Below are positions 6,998 to 14,686 of a DNA stretch of 20,160 bases, one piece after another; positions within the stretch are counted from its first letter, which is position 1, and every line of letters begins with the position of its first letter. Under the pieces are notes generated by a model. It saw only the letters and a list, made by a program, of their open reading frames with translations. It did not search any database and had not been told where the DNA came from. The position numbers and the translations under genes were made by a program. The stretch is from JAGXIT01 sp964393815. GTDB lineage: Bacteria > Patescibacteriota > Saccharimonadia > Saccharimonadales > UBA4665. Location: positions 1 through 20,160 of the forward strand of contig CAYMUP010000016.1 of NCBI GenBank assembly GCA_964393815.1, written 5' to 3'.

Positions 6998-8671
6998 ATG
7001 TCAGAACAACTATCAACCCAACCACAGGCAATTCACACAGAGATTGCAGGGCGTGAGATCGCCATTGTGGAGGCTAGCAATGGCCAACAACGCTATTATG
7101 AAGTAGATGCAGAAGGCAATAAAACTCGAATGTCAAACCAAGAGTTCGGCGCTATTGCTAAGACAGAAGAAAATGCTCAAGACACCGCTCTATTTGGCCG
7201 TATTAATGAGGCAATCGATAATGGATCACTAAATGAGTTTTCGGCTGGCCCTGACTACCGTAAGGCTACTGGTCTTTCCCGCGAGCAAGTAATGGCTCGA
7301 GGCCACAAAGGCTACAAAGAAGTGGTTGAGGCTGCCAAAGACCACAAGGCAGCGCAAGAAACTGCTGCCGCTACAAAACAAGCTGAACGAGCTGCGCGCC
7401 GGGAGCGCCTTGAGGGGCTGCTTGCCGCGCAAGCCTTGCGAAATGCAGACAAAGCCCGCATAGCAGATTTTCATGCATCCAACCGTGAACGTGCGCAGAA
7501 GTGGCGCAAAGAAGCAGACGCGCTTAAAGATGCTCGTAGCCCTAAGACTTCCGCGCTCCGCGATAGTCTAAAGACGATGAGTTATAAGGAAAAGCTTGAG
7601 CTAGGCGGCGAACAAGGAATTGCCCGTCTTCAGCAAGCAGCCGAAAAAGCTGATGAAAAACATGCAGCTGAAGAGGTTCGTTATCATCATGTGCATAAGC
7701 CAAGTGCTGCGGCTCTTGAGAACCAGGCCAAGACGGTCGCTGCCCTCAAGGAGTTTCAGCGAGCAAATCTTGCTAGCTCGGAGCAAACTAACGATGGAGT
7801 AAATACTCTTAGTCCTATACAGCTTAAGCGGTTGGGTGAGCTTGCGTCGGATCTTAAATGGATGAAAACGGGCGAGATTAATAAACTTCAGGATGAAGAA
7901 AAGCCAAAAGACGTCGACGCTGCAGAGGGCCTACTCAATAAAGAGGGTGTGCTCGACCTCGACCAAGAGACTTCGCAAGCTGAAATGCCAAAACCTGTAA
8001 AGCCAGAACAACCAGCAAAACCAGCTCAACCCGTAAAATCGGCGCGACCAGTGAGGCCGCAACCCGCACCAAAACGAGGTGTTCGTAAGTTGTTCGCCGC
8101 AGGTGTTGCTGCAGGTGCAGCGGTTGGTCTAGCATTGGTTGGCTTGTTTGGTCTCGGACGTAACTCGGCCGATGCAACAGCAGCTATGGGCCTTTCACAA
8201 CAAGAGAAAAAAGTGGCCGAAGCAACCAAAGACGCGGTTAAGGCAGCTGGATCTGCGGCGCGAGCAGCGGCAGAAGTAGCCGAAGCTCAGGCGTCAAAGG
8301 CTAAGGCTATCGAGAAAAATATTCCTACCGATTGGGATGTTATGAACGGTCGGACTAACCAAGGCGATGTTGTCACCGTAACGATGCCTGATGGCACAAC
8401 GCAGAGCTGGCAAACAGAGTCTGACAAGAATCAGGAAACCACTCGACCACTAGAGCGTGGTAGCAATCCATGGGATGAATCACGCAAGATGCTTGAGGCG
8501 TATGGGCTACCTACTACTGAAGCAAATATCGATGCTGTCGATAAGGCTATCGTAAAGCGTATGGGTGAAATAGACTACACTCGTATGCCAGTAGGTATGC
8601 AAATCCCCTGGTTTGGCGAAGATCGTATCAAAGATATTCTGCATCAATACGACAACACCTCACTCAAATAG
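6998..8671 (+). CDS. Hypothetical bitopic, Ala/Lys/Glu-rich membrane protein, 557 residues
   Basis: Family not recognised. A compact N-terminal part with alternating strands (1-45) is followed by a long charged, Ala-rich, probably coiled-coil region (about 110-300). Next come a Pro/Lys linker with repeated KP/QPAKPAQPVK units (about 330-357), the basic KRGVRK, one Ala/Gly/Leu-rich membrane span (about 364-386), a second Ala/Lys helix (398-440), and an exported C-terminal segment ending near WFGEDRIKDILHQ. The start has AAAGGA and a consensus promoter, so high expression is likely. It shares the KRGVR-plus-single-span plan with the gene before it, and the two may act at the same place. An intrinsic terminator follows 26 bases after the TAG. 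Confidence 0.85.
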   Translation: MSEQLSTQPQAIHTEIAGREIAIVEASNGQQRYYEVDAEGNKTRMSNQEFGAIAKTEENAQDTALFGRINEAIDNGSLNEFSAGPDYRKATGLSREQVMARGHKGYKEVVEAAKDHKAAQETAAATKQAERAARRERLEGLLAAQALRNADKARIADFHASNRERAQKWRKEADALKDARSPKTSALRDSLKTMSYKEKLELGGEQGIARLQQAAEKADEKHAAEEVRYHHVHKPSAAALENQAKTVAALKEFQRANLASSEQTNDGVNTLSPIQLKRLGELASDLKWMKTGEINKLQDEEKPKDVDAAEGLLNKEGVLDLDQETSQAEMPKPVKPEQPAKPAQPVKSARPVRPQPAPKRGVRKLFAAGVAAGAAVGLALVGLFGLGRNSADATAAMGLSQQEKKVAEATKDAVKAAGSAARAAAEVAEAQASKAKAIEKNIPTDWDVMNGRTNQGDVVTVTMPDGTTQSWQTESDKNQETTRPLERGSNPWDESRKMLEAYGLPTTEANIDAVDKAIVKRMGEIDYTRMPVGMQIPWFGEDRIKDILHQYDNTSLK

Positions 8672-8697
8672 ACTTTGTTTGTAGTGCTACAAAAAAG

Positions 8698-8718
8698 CGC
8701 GGCTTCGGCCGCGTTTTT
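8698..8718 (+). terminator. Intrinsic terminator after the 6998 gene
   Basis: CGCGGC (8698-8703), TTCG tetraloop, GCCGCG (8708-8713), then TTTTT. An A6 run precedes the stem, so it could also act on the minus strand. It separates the 6998 gene from the Mur ligase. Confidence 0.9.
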
Positions 8719-8719
8719 G

Positions 8720-8725
8720 TATACT
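8720..8725 (+). promoter_or_regulatory. Candidate -10 (TATACT) of the Mur ligase gene
   Basis: TATACT begins two bases after the terminator T-run and ends 7 bases before the ATG at 8733, so the mRNA would be leaderless. The expected -35 position falls in the terminator stem and does not match consensus. Confidence 0.4.
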
Positions 8726-8732
8726 GTAAAGC

Positions 8733-10088
8733 ATGAATATACGTAGGATGGTGAAGAGAGTGGTGCCTGTCGGGCTTTTTGAGCAGGTGGCGCCGCTGGG
8801 ACACAAGGCAGAAGCGGTGTTTTGGAACGTGGTGTACGGGTTCCCGGCTCGTGACCTACAGGTGATAGGCGTGACTGGCACCAATGGCAAGACGACGACG
8901 ACATTTTTGATACACAAGATGCTCGTCGAGGCGGGCTACAAAGCCGGCATTATGACAACGGTGGGGTACGGCGTGGGCGGGGATGTGCGGGCACAGGTGC
9001 AGCACATGACCAATGTTGGCCCGAGAGAACTCATGCAGCGGCTGAAGGCTATGAAGGCCGAGGGCATGGAATGGCTGGTGCTCGAGACAACCTCTCACGC
9101 GCTGGCGCAGCATCGTACTTGGGGTGTACCTTATAGCATCGCTGTGCTGACCAATGTCACGCACGAGCATCTGGACTACCACAAGACATTTGAGCGCTAT
9201 ACTGTGGCGAAACGAGCGCTTTTTACGCGCACGCAGGCTAATCGTAAGGGTCGGCAGCTCGGAATCGTCAATGCAGATGACCCACAAGCAACGCTTTTTG
9301 CCTCTGCCACCGAAAATGCCGTGCTTTACGGCATCCAGGCTGGTGACGTGCAGGCGAGAGACGTCGTGCTCTCGGCGGACGGCGTGCGATATACAGCCGA
9401 TGCCGGTGACGAGCGCTACCATATCGTCACAACTCTACCGGGTAGCTTTAATGTCTATAACACTCTGGCTGCCATTTGCGTAGGCCGTGCGCTCGGGCTG
9501 ACCAAAGAGCAGGTTGAACAGGGAATAAAAGCACTCAAAGGCGTTGAGGGGCGCATGACTACGATAGATGAGGGTCAAAAATTCTCAGTGGTGGTTGACT
9601 TTGCTCATACGCCAGATAGCTTTGAAAAGCTGCTAAAAGATCTGCGGCCAGTGGTCAAAGGCAAACTGATTGTGTTGTTCGGATCGGCCGGCAGACGCGA
9701 CGAAGCAAAAAGAGCGGTGCAGGGTGAGATCGCTGGGCGCTACGCAGACGAAGTCGTGGTTACCGAGGAAGATGACCGGGACTGTGACGGCCTAGAAATC
9801 ATGGACCAGATAGCGAGTGGTGCTGAAAAAGTCGGCAAAGTGCGAGAGCAAAGCCTCTTTTTGGTACATGACCGTACCGATGCTATTAACTTTGCGGTGC
9901 GCCGCGCTACCAGTGGCGACGACACAGTCGTTTTGCTCGGTAAAGGGCATGAAAAAACCATTGAACGAAACGGTCCTAAAGCGGCCGAGCTTCGTCACCT
10001 CAAGCAAGACGATAGTAACCTCGACAGAGTCATCACTGACCCATGGGACGAAATCGGCACTGCCCGTGATGCCCTCCGTTCACTATAG
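8733..10088 (+). CDS. murE: Mur ligase, MurE-like (UDP-MurNAc-tripeptide synthetase)
   Basis: ATP-dependent ligase that adds the third amino acid to UDP-MurNAc-L-Ala-D-Glu in the cytoplasm. Markers in order: P-loop TGTNGKTT (49-56); LETTSHALAQHR, matching the MurE ...SSHAL motif; THEHLDYHKTFERY; AKRALF, containing the lysine that is carbamylated in Mur ligases; DFAHTPDSF; FGSAGRRDEAKR; and LGKGHEKTIER. These are MurE rather than MurC/D/F. At 451 residues it is shorter than usual because only about 48 residues precede the P-loop, so the N-terminal UDP-binding domain is reduced. The position that normally carries DNPR (diaminopimelate enzymes) or DNPA (lysine enzymes) reads EEDDRDCDG, so the amino acid added cannot be told. 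No Shine-Dalgarno; probably leaderless. Confidence 0.88.
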   Translation: MNIRRMVKRVVPVGLFEQVAPLGHKAEAVFWNVVYGFPARDLQVIGVTGTNGKTTTTFLIHKMLVEAGYKAGIMTTVGYGVGGDVRAQVQHMTNVGPRELMQRLKAMKAEGMEWLVLETTSHALAQHRTWGVPYSIAVLTNVTHEHLDYHKTFERYTVAKRALFTRTQANRKGRQLGIVNADDPQATLFASATENAVLYGIQAGDVQARDVVLSADGVRYTADAGDERYHIVTTLPGSFNVYNTLAAICVGRALGLTKEQVEQGIKALKGVEGRMTTIDEGQKFSVVVDFAHTPDSFEKLLKDLRPVVKGKLIVLFGSAGRRDEAKRAVQGEIAGRYADEVVVTEEDDRDCDGLEIMDQIASGAEKVGKVREQSLFLVHDRTDAINFAVRRATSGDDTVVLLGKGHEKTIERNGPKAAELRHLKQDDSNLDRVITDPWDEIGTARDALRSL

Positions 10089-10147
10089 TAGTCTCCACAA
10101 CACCCCAACAGCTACAGAAATCGGATTTAACTAATATCTATAGGTCC

Positions 10148-10175
10148 GTCCTCACAAAATTGTCCTCACAAAATT
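10148..10175 (+). repeat. Tandem 14-bp direct repeat, two copies
   Basis: GTCCTCACAAAATT occurs at 10148-10161 and again at 10162-10175, perfectly. It lies in the 212-base gap between the convergent murE-like and L,D-transpeptidase genes. The same gap holds a GC-rich segment, 10203-10231, with GGC-GATA-GCC as a small hairpin, and AGAGG-CGAGCC-CCTCT (10280-10295) just beyond the transpeptidase stop. There is no ORF and no clear intrinsic terminator. Confidence 0.8.
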
Positions 10176-10300
10176 ACAACGGTGTGATGTATTGTCGGTG
10201 AATGAGCGCAGCGAACGAGGCGATAGCCGAGCTTTAGGGGGAGTGCAAAGAGTCTAGTTTTATCTCGAGTCTGAAGCAGAGAGGCGAGCCCCTCTTCAAT

Positions 10301-12004
10301 CTAATAGTGCACGCTGACCCGCATGCCGATGTAGGTGAAGTTGTACATCATGTGAGCGTCGGGGACGGTCATATTTATGCATCCGTGGCTCATGGGCGTG
10401 CCAAAGTTGTTGTGCCAGTAGGCGCCGTGAAACGCTTCGCCGTCAGGGTTAAAGTAGGACACCCAGGGCACGTTTGGTACGACATAGCTTTCGCCGTTGA
10501 TAGTGCCGCGCATGGTTGTAACGGCAAATTTGCGTGAAACAGCCCACTCGCCAGGGTCACTGGGGGTAGCGGCGCGTCCGGAAGAGATGCGGAAGGTCTG
10601 GATGATTTGGTCATCGAGATGCATGTAGGCTTCCTGGCGGGTAAGGTTAACCTCGGCCCATCGGTTGACGCCCGTAAAGGTCTTTTCACCGTAGCCACCT
10701 TCTTCGACTTCGACATCGGCGTGCATGGGGTTGCCTGATTTGAGTGCAGCAATGATATCGCCCGCTAGTGTCTTATTGGCAACAAGCTTTTGGCCGCGGA
10801 CACCTTCCTGCAAGACGAGTTTTTCACCTGTGTTTGGATTAACGATACTTATCTGATCTCGTGCGGCACGGGCGATGGTGCTCGTGACATTTGTGTCGAC
10901 AAATTGTTGGACTCGGTCACCGTTGATACTAACTTCGATACTTTTACTCTCTGGCTTTGGGATAATGTCAAGGAGCGTATCGATCTCGGCTGGCTCAAAG
11001 TAAAATACCCTTTTGCCAGCGTGGAACATCTGTACATCACTGGTTAGAAAGTCATTGGCCTTTTTTTGAGCGGCGAGCGCCGCTGCTTTACCGATTCGTG
11101 CATTGGTCGGGATGGGCTTTATGGGTATAGTGATGGTCGACGGGCGCAGTACGGCTGTATCTAGCGCCGAGGTAACTTGATACATATGGACGCCTTGACC
11201 AGGCGTAGCAGGTACGACATCATATTGTTTACTATCTGGATTAAAGGCTAATTTGGCGTCGACGGGCAGTTTCCACCCGCTCATAAGGTGTTTCTGCATA
11301 TAGGCGTCAAAGGCAATCCGATTGATTTTATACGCTAGAGGTACGTTTTCGGTGCGCCAAAATTGCAGTCGATCGGCTAACGACTGTTTTTTGGCGCTGA
11401 GGGTCTTTTTTGCTGTTGCGGCGGCGTCAAAAGTGATGCCAGCAGTGGTTGGGATAGTGGTCTCTGTCGCACTGTCGGTTTTGAAAGTTAGTTTGATTAC
11501 TTTCGCTTGTGCCTCAGCTAAGGTTTTTAGCTCGTCTTCACTTTTACCCGCGGCAGACTGACCCGCTAGCTGTACATTTGGCAGTGCCCGGGCGCTAAAA
11601 GCCGCAGTGTACACCCCGCCCGCAATTAGCAGAATGCCCAAGACGCCCAGTGGCCAGAGCAGTTTAGAGCGTGGCTTGGCGGCGACTGGCTCGGTTTGGG
11701 GTGTCTCATCGTCTGGCAGCTCTTCGGTAGCCTCATCTTCACCAGTGTCTTCACTCTCTACGCTTTCCTCGGACTCTTGAAAGCCCCCCTGGCCCTCTGA
11801 TTCGGGCACCTTTGCATCTGAAGCTTCAGTTTCGGTGGCAGCAGATTCTTCAGTCACATCCTCTTGAGAGACTACATCTTGTACATTGTCGCTTGGCTCA
11901 CGTGGCTCGTCTTTAACTGGGTGCACCTCTTGAGTAGCGGCTGGCTCTTCGGCAGCAGTCTTTGGAGCGATTTCGGGCGTAGATTTGGACTTTTTCCGTG
12001 TCAT
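10301..12004 (-). CDS. Membrane-anchored L,D-transpeptidase (YkuD domain)
   Basis: Cross-links or attaches peptidoglycan stem peptides outside the membrane through an active-site cysteine. Parts: a very acidic, low-complexity cytoplasmic tail (1 to about 110, rich in Glu/Asp/Ser/Thr); one membrane span about 115-136; a long region like the putative peptidoglycan-binding repeats found before YkuD domains (about 140-430); and the YkuD catalytic domain at the C-terminus. The active site is H526-G...-W-H with S-H-G-C-I-N ending at C542, matching the family HX(13-17)[S/T]HGCxN signature. 567 residues is normal for the multi-domain Gram-positive type. A promoter 33 bases upstream and AAAGG before the ATG support the start. 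It diverges from the phosphoesterase gene. Family assignment is secure; exact substrate is not. Confidence 0.93.
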   Translation of the reverse strand: MTRKKSKSTPEIAPKTAAEEPAATQEVHPVKDEPREPSDNVQDVVSQEDVTEESAATETEASDAKVPESEGQGGFQESEESVESEDTGEDEATEELPDDETPQTEPVAAKPRSKLLWPLGVLGILLIAGGVYTAAFSARALPNVQLAGQSAAGKSEDELKTLAEAQAKVIKLTFKTDSATETTIPTTAGITFDAAATAKKTLSAKKQSLADRLQFWRTENVPLAYKINRIAFDAYMQKHLMSGWKLPVDAKLAFNPDSKQYDVVPATPGQGVHMYQVTSALDTAVLRPSTITIPIKPIPTNARIGKAAALAAQKKANDFLTSDVQMFHAGKRVFYFEPAEIDTLLDIIPKPESKSIEVSINGDRVQQFVDTNVTSTIARAARDQISIVNPNTGEKLVLQEGVRGQKLVANKTLAGDIIAALKSGNPMHADVEVEEGGYGEKTFTGVNRWAEVNLTRQEAYMHLDDQIIQTFRISSGRAATPSDPGEWAVSRKFAVTTMRGTINGESYVVPNVPWVSYFNPDGEAFHGAYWHNNFGTPMSHGCINMTVPDAHMMYNFTYIGMRVSVHY

Positions 12005-12036
12005 AGACTGTTGTACCTTTTGCTATGTTTAGACGT

Positions 12037-12065
12037 AGTATACAAGTCTCGAAGGCTGAAGTCGA
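12037..12065 (-). promoter_or_regulatory. Promoter of the L,D-transpeptidase gene
   Basis: Minus strand: TCGACT (12060-12065), 17-base spacer, TATACT (12037-12042). The leader would be about 25-30 bases with AAAGG before the ATG at 12004. Confidence 0.55.
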
Positions 12066-12102
12066 GAAAAAGAAACTTTTACTGGTAATCATGTAGTAAA
12101 AG

Positions 12103-12111
12103 TGATATAAT
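12103..12111 (+). promoter_or_regulatory. Extended -10 of the phosphoesterase gene
   Basis: TGA-TATAAT, hexamer 12106-12111, ends 8 bases before the ATG at 12120. No clear -35 and no Shine-Dalgarno; a leaderless mRNA is predicted. Confidence 0.6.
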
Positions 12112-12119
12112 ATAGTATT

Positions 12120-13709
12120 ATGAAAAATGAAGGTGTGAGCTTAGAGCAAAATCGTCCATGGCTGAGGCGAGCAACACTTGGTTTGATAGGTTTGGGCGCC
12201 TCCGCAACAGTAGCGTATGGGTTTGCAGCAGAGTGGGAAAGCGACACACAGCTTGGCCCTCACAGAGCTGAAATGACGGTGGTTGCGGGCGAGTCGTATG
12301 CTCAGATAAATGAAGGTAGCCTCGGAACAATCCGATTACCTTTGCAGGGTGCACCGCTCACCGTAAGATTGCAGCTGCAAGAGTCGATTGCTCCACCCAA
12401 CCTACTAGGAGCACAGTACAGCGCTCTTATTACTAACCCAGAAGGAGAGATTGATCATCTAAAGGCAGATGCTCTTAGGCATCTTGGGCGTTCGCTCCTT
12501 GCAGGTATACCTGTAGGAGTGCTCATAACCGCTGGCGGGGTTTCATTGGTAGAATCAGGAGCCAGAGATAGATCTCGGCGACAGGGGCTTATAGCAGGTG
12601 TTTCCGCAGCGGCCTTAGTGGGTTGTGGAGGATATGCCGCATTTGGCGTTACGCGCAGTGTAGAACCTGCGCCGTGGCAAAAACTCTCATCGGTCCTCGA
12701 GCCAGATGTTTACAAATTATTGCCCACGCCGCTTAAAGCTGTAGAGGTTCGCGGTACGACTTTTGACGCAGTTAAAGGTCCTCTGCAGAGTTTTGTGCAA
12801 GAGAAATTTGTGCGTTCTGCGGTATTTTACGCAACCATGCGCAAAGAATTAAATGAAAAAATAACCAATGAATTGCCTCCCAAACAAGATAACGAAGTAC
12901 GGATCTTATTAGTTAGTGATCGCCATGACAACATAAATATGGATCCCCTAACTGCAGATATAGTGGCTGGCGCGGAAATTAGTGGAGTGATGAATCTTGG
13001 AGATAACGTCAGCTCCAGCACAGGGTATAGCTGGGAAGCATTTAGCAACAAGTCATTTGTGCATTGGATGAAGCCAGTTAAAGAAAAGTCGTATAACAAA
13101 GGCAACCATGATCCTGCGCTCGGTAAAGAAGGGCTGCTAGATAGTGGATTTTTAGATAATAATGATATGAAAGTACACCGATTTGCTGATCTTTCGATTA
13201 TTGGGGCAGCCGATCCAAGGTCAAGTGATGTTGGTATGGCAATGCGAAGTGGCGAACGCTCTACGACTGATGTCGGCAAAGAGCTTGCTGATGCCGCGTG
13301 CGCCTCTCAAGAGCGAATCGATATTGTAGCTACACATGATCCACGGGTGGCTACCGAGACGGTTGAAAGAGGCTGTGCAACTATTGGGGTGAGTGGTCAC
13401 ATGCACAGCCAAAAGGGCCCCCTAGTGGTCGCCAAGAACGGCCATAAGACCTACCAGGTTACTACAGGAACAGTGGGTGGCGCCGAGCAGTCAATCGCTA
13501 TTGGACCACTATCTGTGGATGCAACATTGACGCAACTTAGTTTTACAAAAGAGCAAGACGGCACGTCCACTCTTGCTGGTTGGTGGGTTTACACTTTTTC
13601 TGAAAGTGGCGAGGTGAACATAACACCATTTACATCTGCCGAACCCGTGCGTACTATCTGGGACTCGGTAAAGCTGCCTCGCCACACAAATATACCGATC
13701 GGTAGCTAA
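12120..13709 (+). CDS. Membrane-anchored calcineurin-like metallophosphoesterase
   Basis: Binuclear-metal phosphoesterase. The motif set is nearly complete and in order: DRH (D267, H269), GDN (G294-D295), GNHD (N329-H330), a single H406 in ATHD, and GHMH (H427, H429). The enzyme therefore looks active. Before it are three predicted membrane spans, about 18-37, 124-146 and 156-178, with a hydrophilic, beta-rich segment (38-122) between the first two. Arg-rich flanks (RPWLRR, and RDRSRR between spans 2 and 3) predict those parts inside, putting both segment 38-122 and the catalytic domain outside. 529 residues. The substrate cannot be told; phospholipid, nucleotide or cell-wall lipid phosphates are all possible. 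The gene ends 7 bases from the convergent DDAH-like gene with no terminator between them. Confidence 0.88.
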   Translation: MKNEGVSLEQNRPWLRRATLGLIGLGASATVAYGFAAEWESDTQLGPHRAEMTVVAGESYAQINEGSLGTIRLPLQGAPLTVRLQLQESIAPPNLLGAQYSALITNPEGEIDHLKADALRHLGRSLLAGIPVGVLITAGGVSLVESGARDRSRRQGLIAGVSAAALVGCGGYAAFGVTRSVEPAPWQKLSSVLEPDVYKLLPTPLKAVEVRGTTFDAVKGPLQSFVQEKFVRSAVFYATMRKELNEKITNELPPKQDNEVRILLVSDRHDNINMDPLTADIVAGAEISGVMNLGDNVSSSTGYSWEAFSNKSFVHWMKPVKEKSYNKGNHDPALGKEGLLDSGFLDNNDMKVHRFADLSIIGAADPRSSDVGMAMRSGERSTTDVGKELADAACASQERIDIVATHDPRVATETVERGCATIGVSGHMHSQKGPLVVAKNGHKTYQVTTGTVGGAEQSIAIGPLSVDATLTQLSFTKEQDGTSTLAGWWVYTFSESGEVNITPFTSAEPVRTIWDSVKLPRHTNIPIGS

Positions 13710-13716
13710 CTACGGT

Positions 13717-14595
13717 CTAGTCGTTATCGAGAGTGAGGGTGGTGCAGCGGATGTAGCCACCGCCTTTTAGGAGCTCACTGATCTCGGGCGTAAACACTTT
13801 GAAGCCCCGAGACTGCAGCTCAGTGGTAAAAACGGGGGCGTGGGCGCCCATAACTACCGTACTGCCCGTGCTAACAAGGTTGCAGGCGAAAGCGTCTTTG
13901 GCTTCGTGCAGGCTAATCTCTATCTTGTCGACCACGTCCAGCGCACGCAGTTTCGTCTGGCTCTCTGGTGTAAACGCATCTGGGCACCAAGCAATCAAAC
14001 CCTTTTGGTCGCCCTCAGGAAACCTGAGAATCGAAAGCGCCAGGTCAATATCGTAAAAGAAGCTGTCTGGCCAGCCTGAGGCTTTGTTTATGACTGGTCG
14101 GCCGAGCCAGTTTTTTTGCGGCACTGTCTGGAGCTGGATAAGTTCATAACCAAGTGTTTCGGCAACAAAACTTTGTGCATCGGGGTCACTACGGTAGCCG
14201 CTGCCCGCAAAAAGTAAGTTACCGCAAGGCAGTGCATCTCCCTGACCACTAAACTTAAGACCACCAGGCACATGGAATATTTCTTTACCAAGATCGCGCA
14301 AAACTTGCTCGGCATAAGGCTCTTCGCCCTTACGCGCATTGGGCAAACGGCTCATGACCGCTTTGTTGCCGCGCACGAGCGCCCAGTTGGCAGTATAAAC
14401 CCCGTCTTGGCAGTCCTCAGGCGGTTTTACCTGCACCACTTTTACTCCGGCCTCTTGCAGCGCCTCACGTATGGCATCGTGTTCTGCCTGAGCCTTGACT
14501 CTATCTACCTTGACCGAACTATCCATAAAAGCGTTTATGGCCTGTCCATCATCAAACCAATCCGCCCCACTCATCAAAACCGTTTTGTTTATCAT
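13717..14595 (-). CDS. DDAH/amidinotransferase-like (pentein fold) protein
   Basis: Relative of enzymes that act on guanidino groups (dimethylargininase, arginine deiminase, amidinotransferases). Visible marks: DGVYTANWAL (65-74), FSGQGDAL (115-122, usually FEGxGDxL), HEAKDAFACNLVSTG (230-244), and the C-terminal KGGGYIRC with the catalytic cysteine C284. 292 residues fits the DDAH size class. The usual catalytic histidine (HxDxxF) should fall at F-Y-D-I-D-L-A-L (180-187), where aspartate 182 stands in its place, so either the chemistry differs or the protein is inactive. Start ATG 14595 lies 8 bases after a TATAAT; GGGAG also precedes it but probably lies outside the transcript. It diverges from the kinase-like operon and shares its upstream region. 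Confidence 0.82.
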   Translation of the reverse strand: MINKTVLMSGADWFDDGQAINAFMDSSVKVDRVKAQAEHDAIREALQEAGVKVVQVKPPEDCQDGVYTANWALVRGNKAVMSRLPNARKGEEPYAEQVLRDLGKEIFHVPGGLKFSGQGDALPCGNLLFAGSGYRSDPDAQSFVAETLGYELIQLQTVPQKNWLGRPVINKASGWPDSFFYDIDLALSILRFPEGDQKGLIAWCPDAFTPESQTKLRALDVVDKIEISLHEAKDAFACNLVSTGSTVVMGAHAPVFTTELQSRGFKVFTPEISELLKGGGYIRCTTLTLDND

Positions 14596-14603
14596 ATCTC
14601 CCG

Positions 14604-14609
14604 ATTATA
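14604..14609 (-). promoter_or_regulatory. -10 (TATAAT) of the DDAH-like gene
   Basis: Perfect TATAAT on the minus strand, 8 bases before the ATG at 14595; the -35 is weak. Leaderless or nearly so. Back to back with the promoter at 14647-14675. Confidence 0.55.
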
Positions 14610-14646
14610 CACTGGTTTACCGTCGCTATGAGGAGAAGGTGGGCTA

Positions 14647-14675
14647 TTGATATTTTCAAACGGTTGTGCTATAAT
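14647..14675 (+). promoter_or_regulatory. Strong promoter of the 14687-16287 operon
   Basis: TTGATA (14647-14652), 17-base spacer, TGC then perfect TATAAT (14670-14675). Predicted start near 14682, 5 bases before the ATG. Confidence 0.85.
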
Positions 14676-14686
14676 ACAGTTTGTAT

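Noticed and set aside
8490..8520. LPTTE in the 6998 protein as a sortase signal
   Set aside because: It is about 50 residues from the end and is not followed by a hydrophobic span and positive tail.
14597..14602. GGGAG as Shine-Dalgarno of the DDAH-like gene
   Set aside because: The predicted transcription start is at about 14597, so the motif would be largely outside the mRNA.
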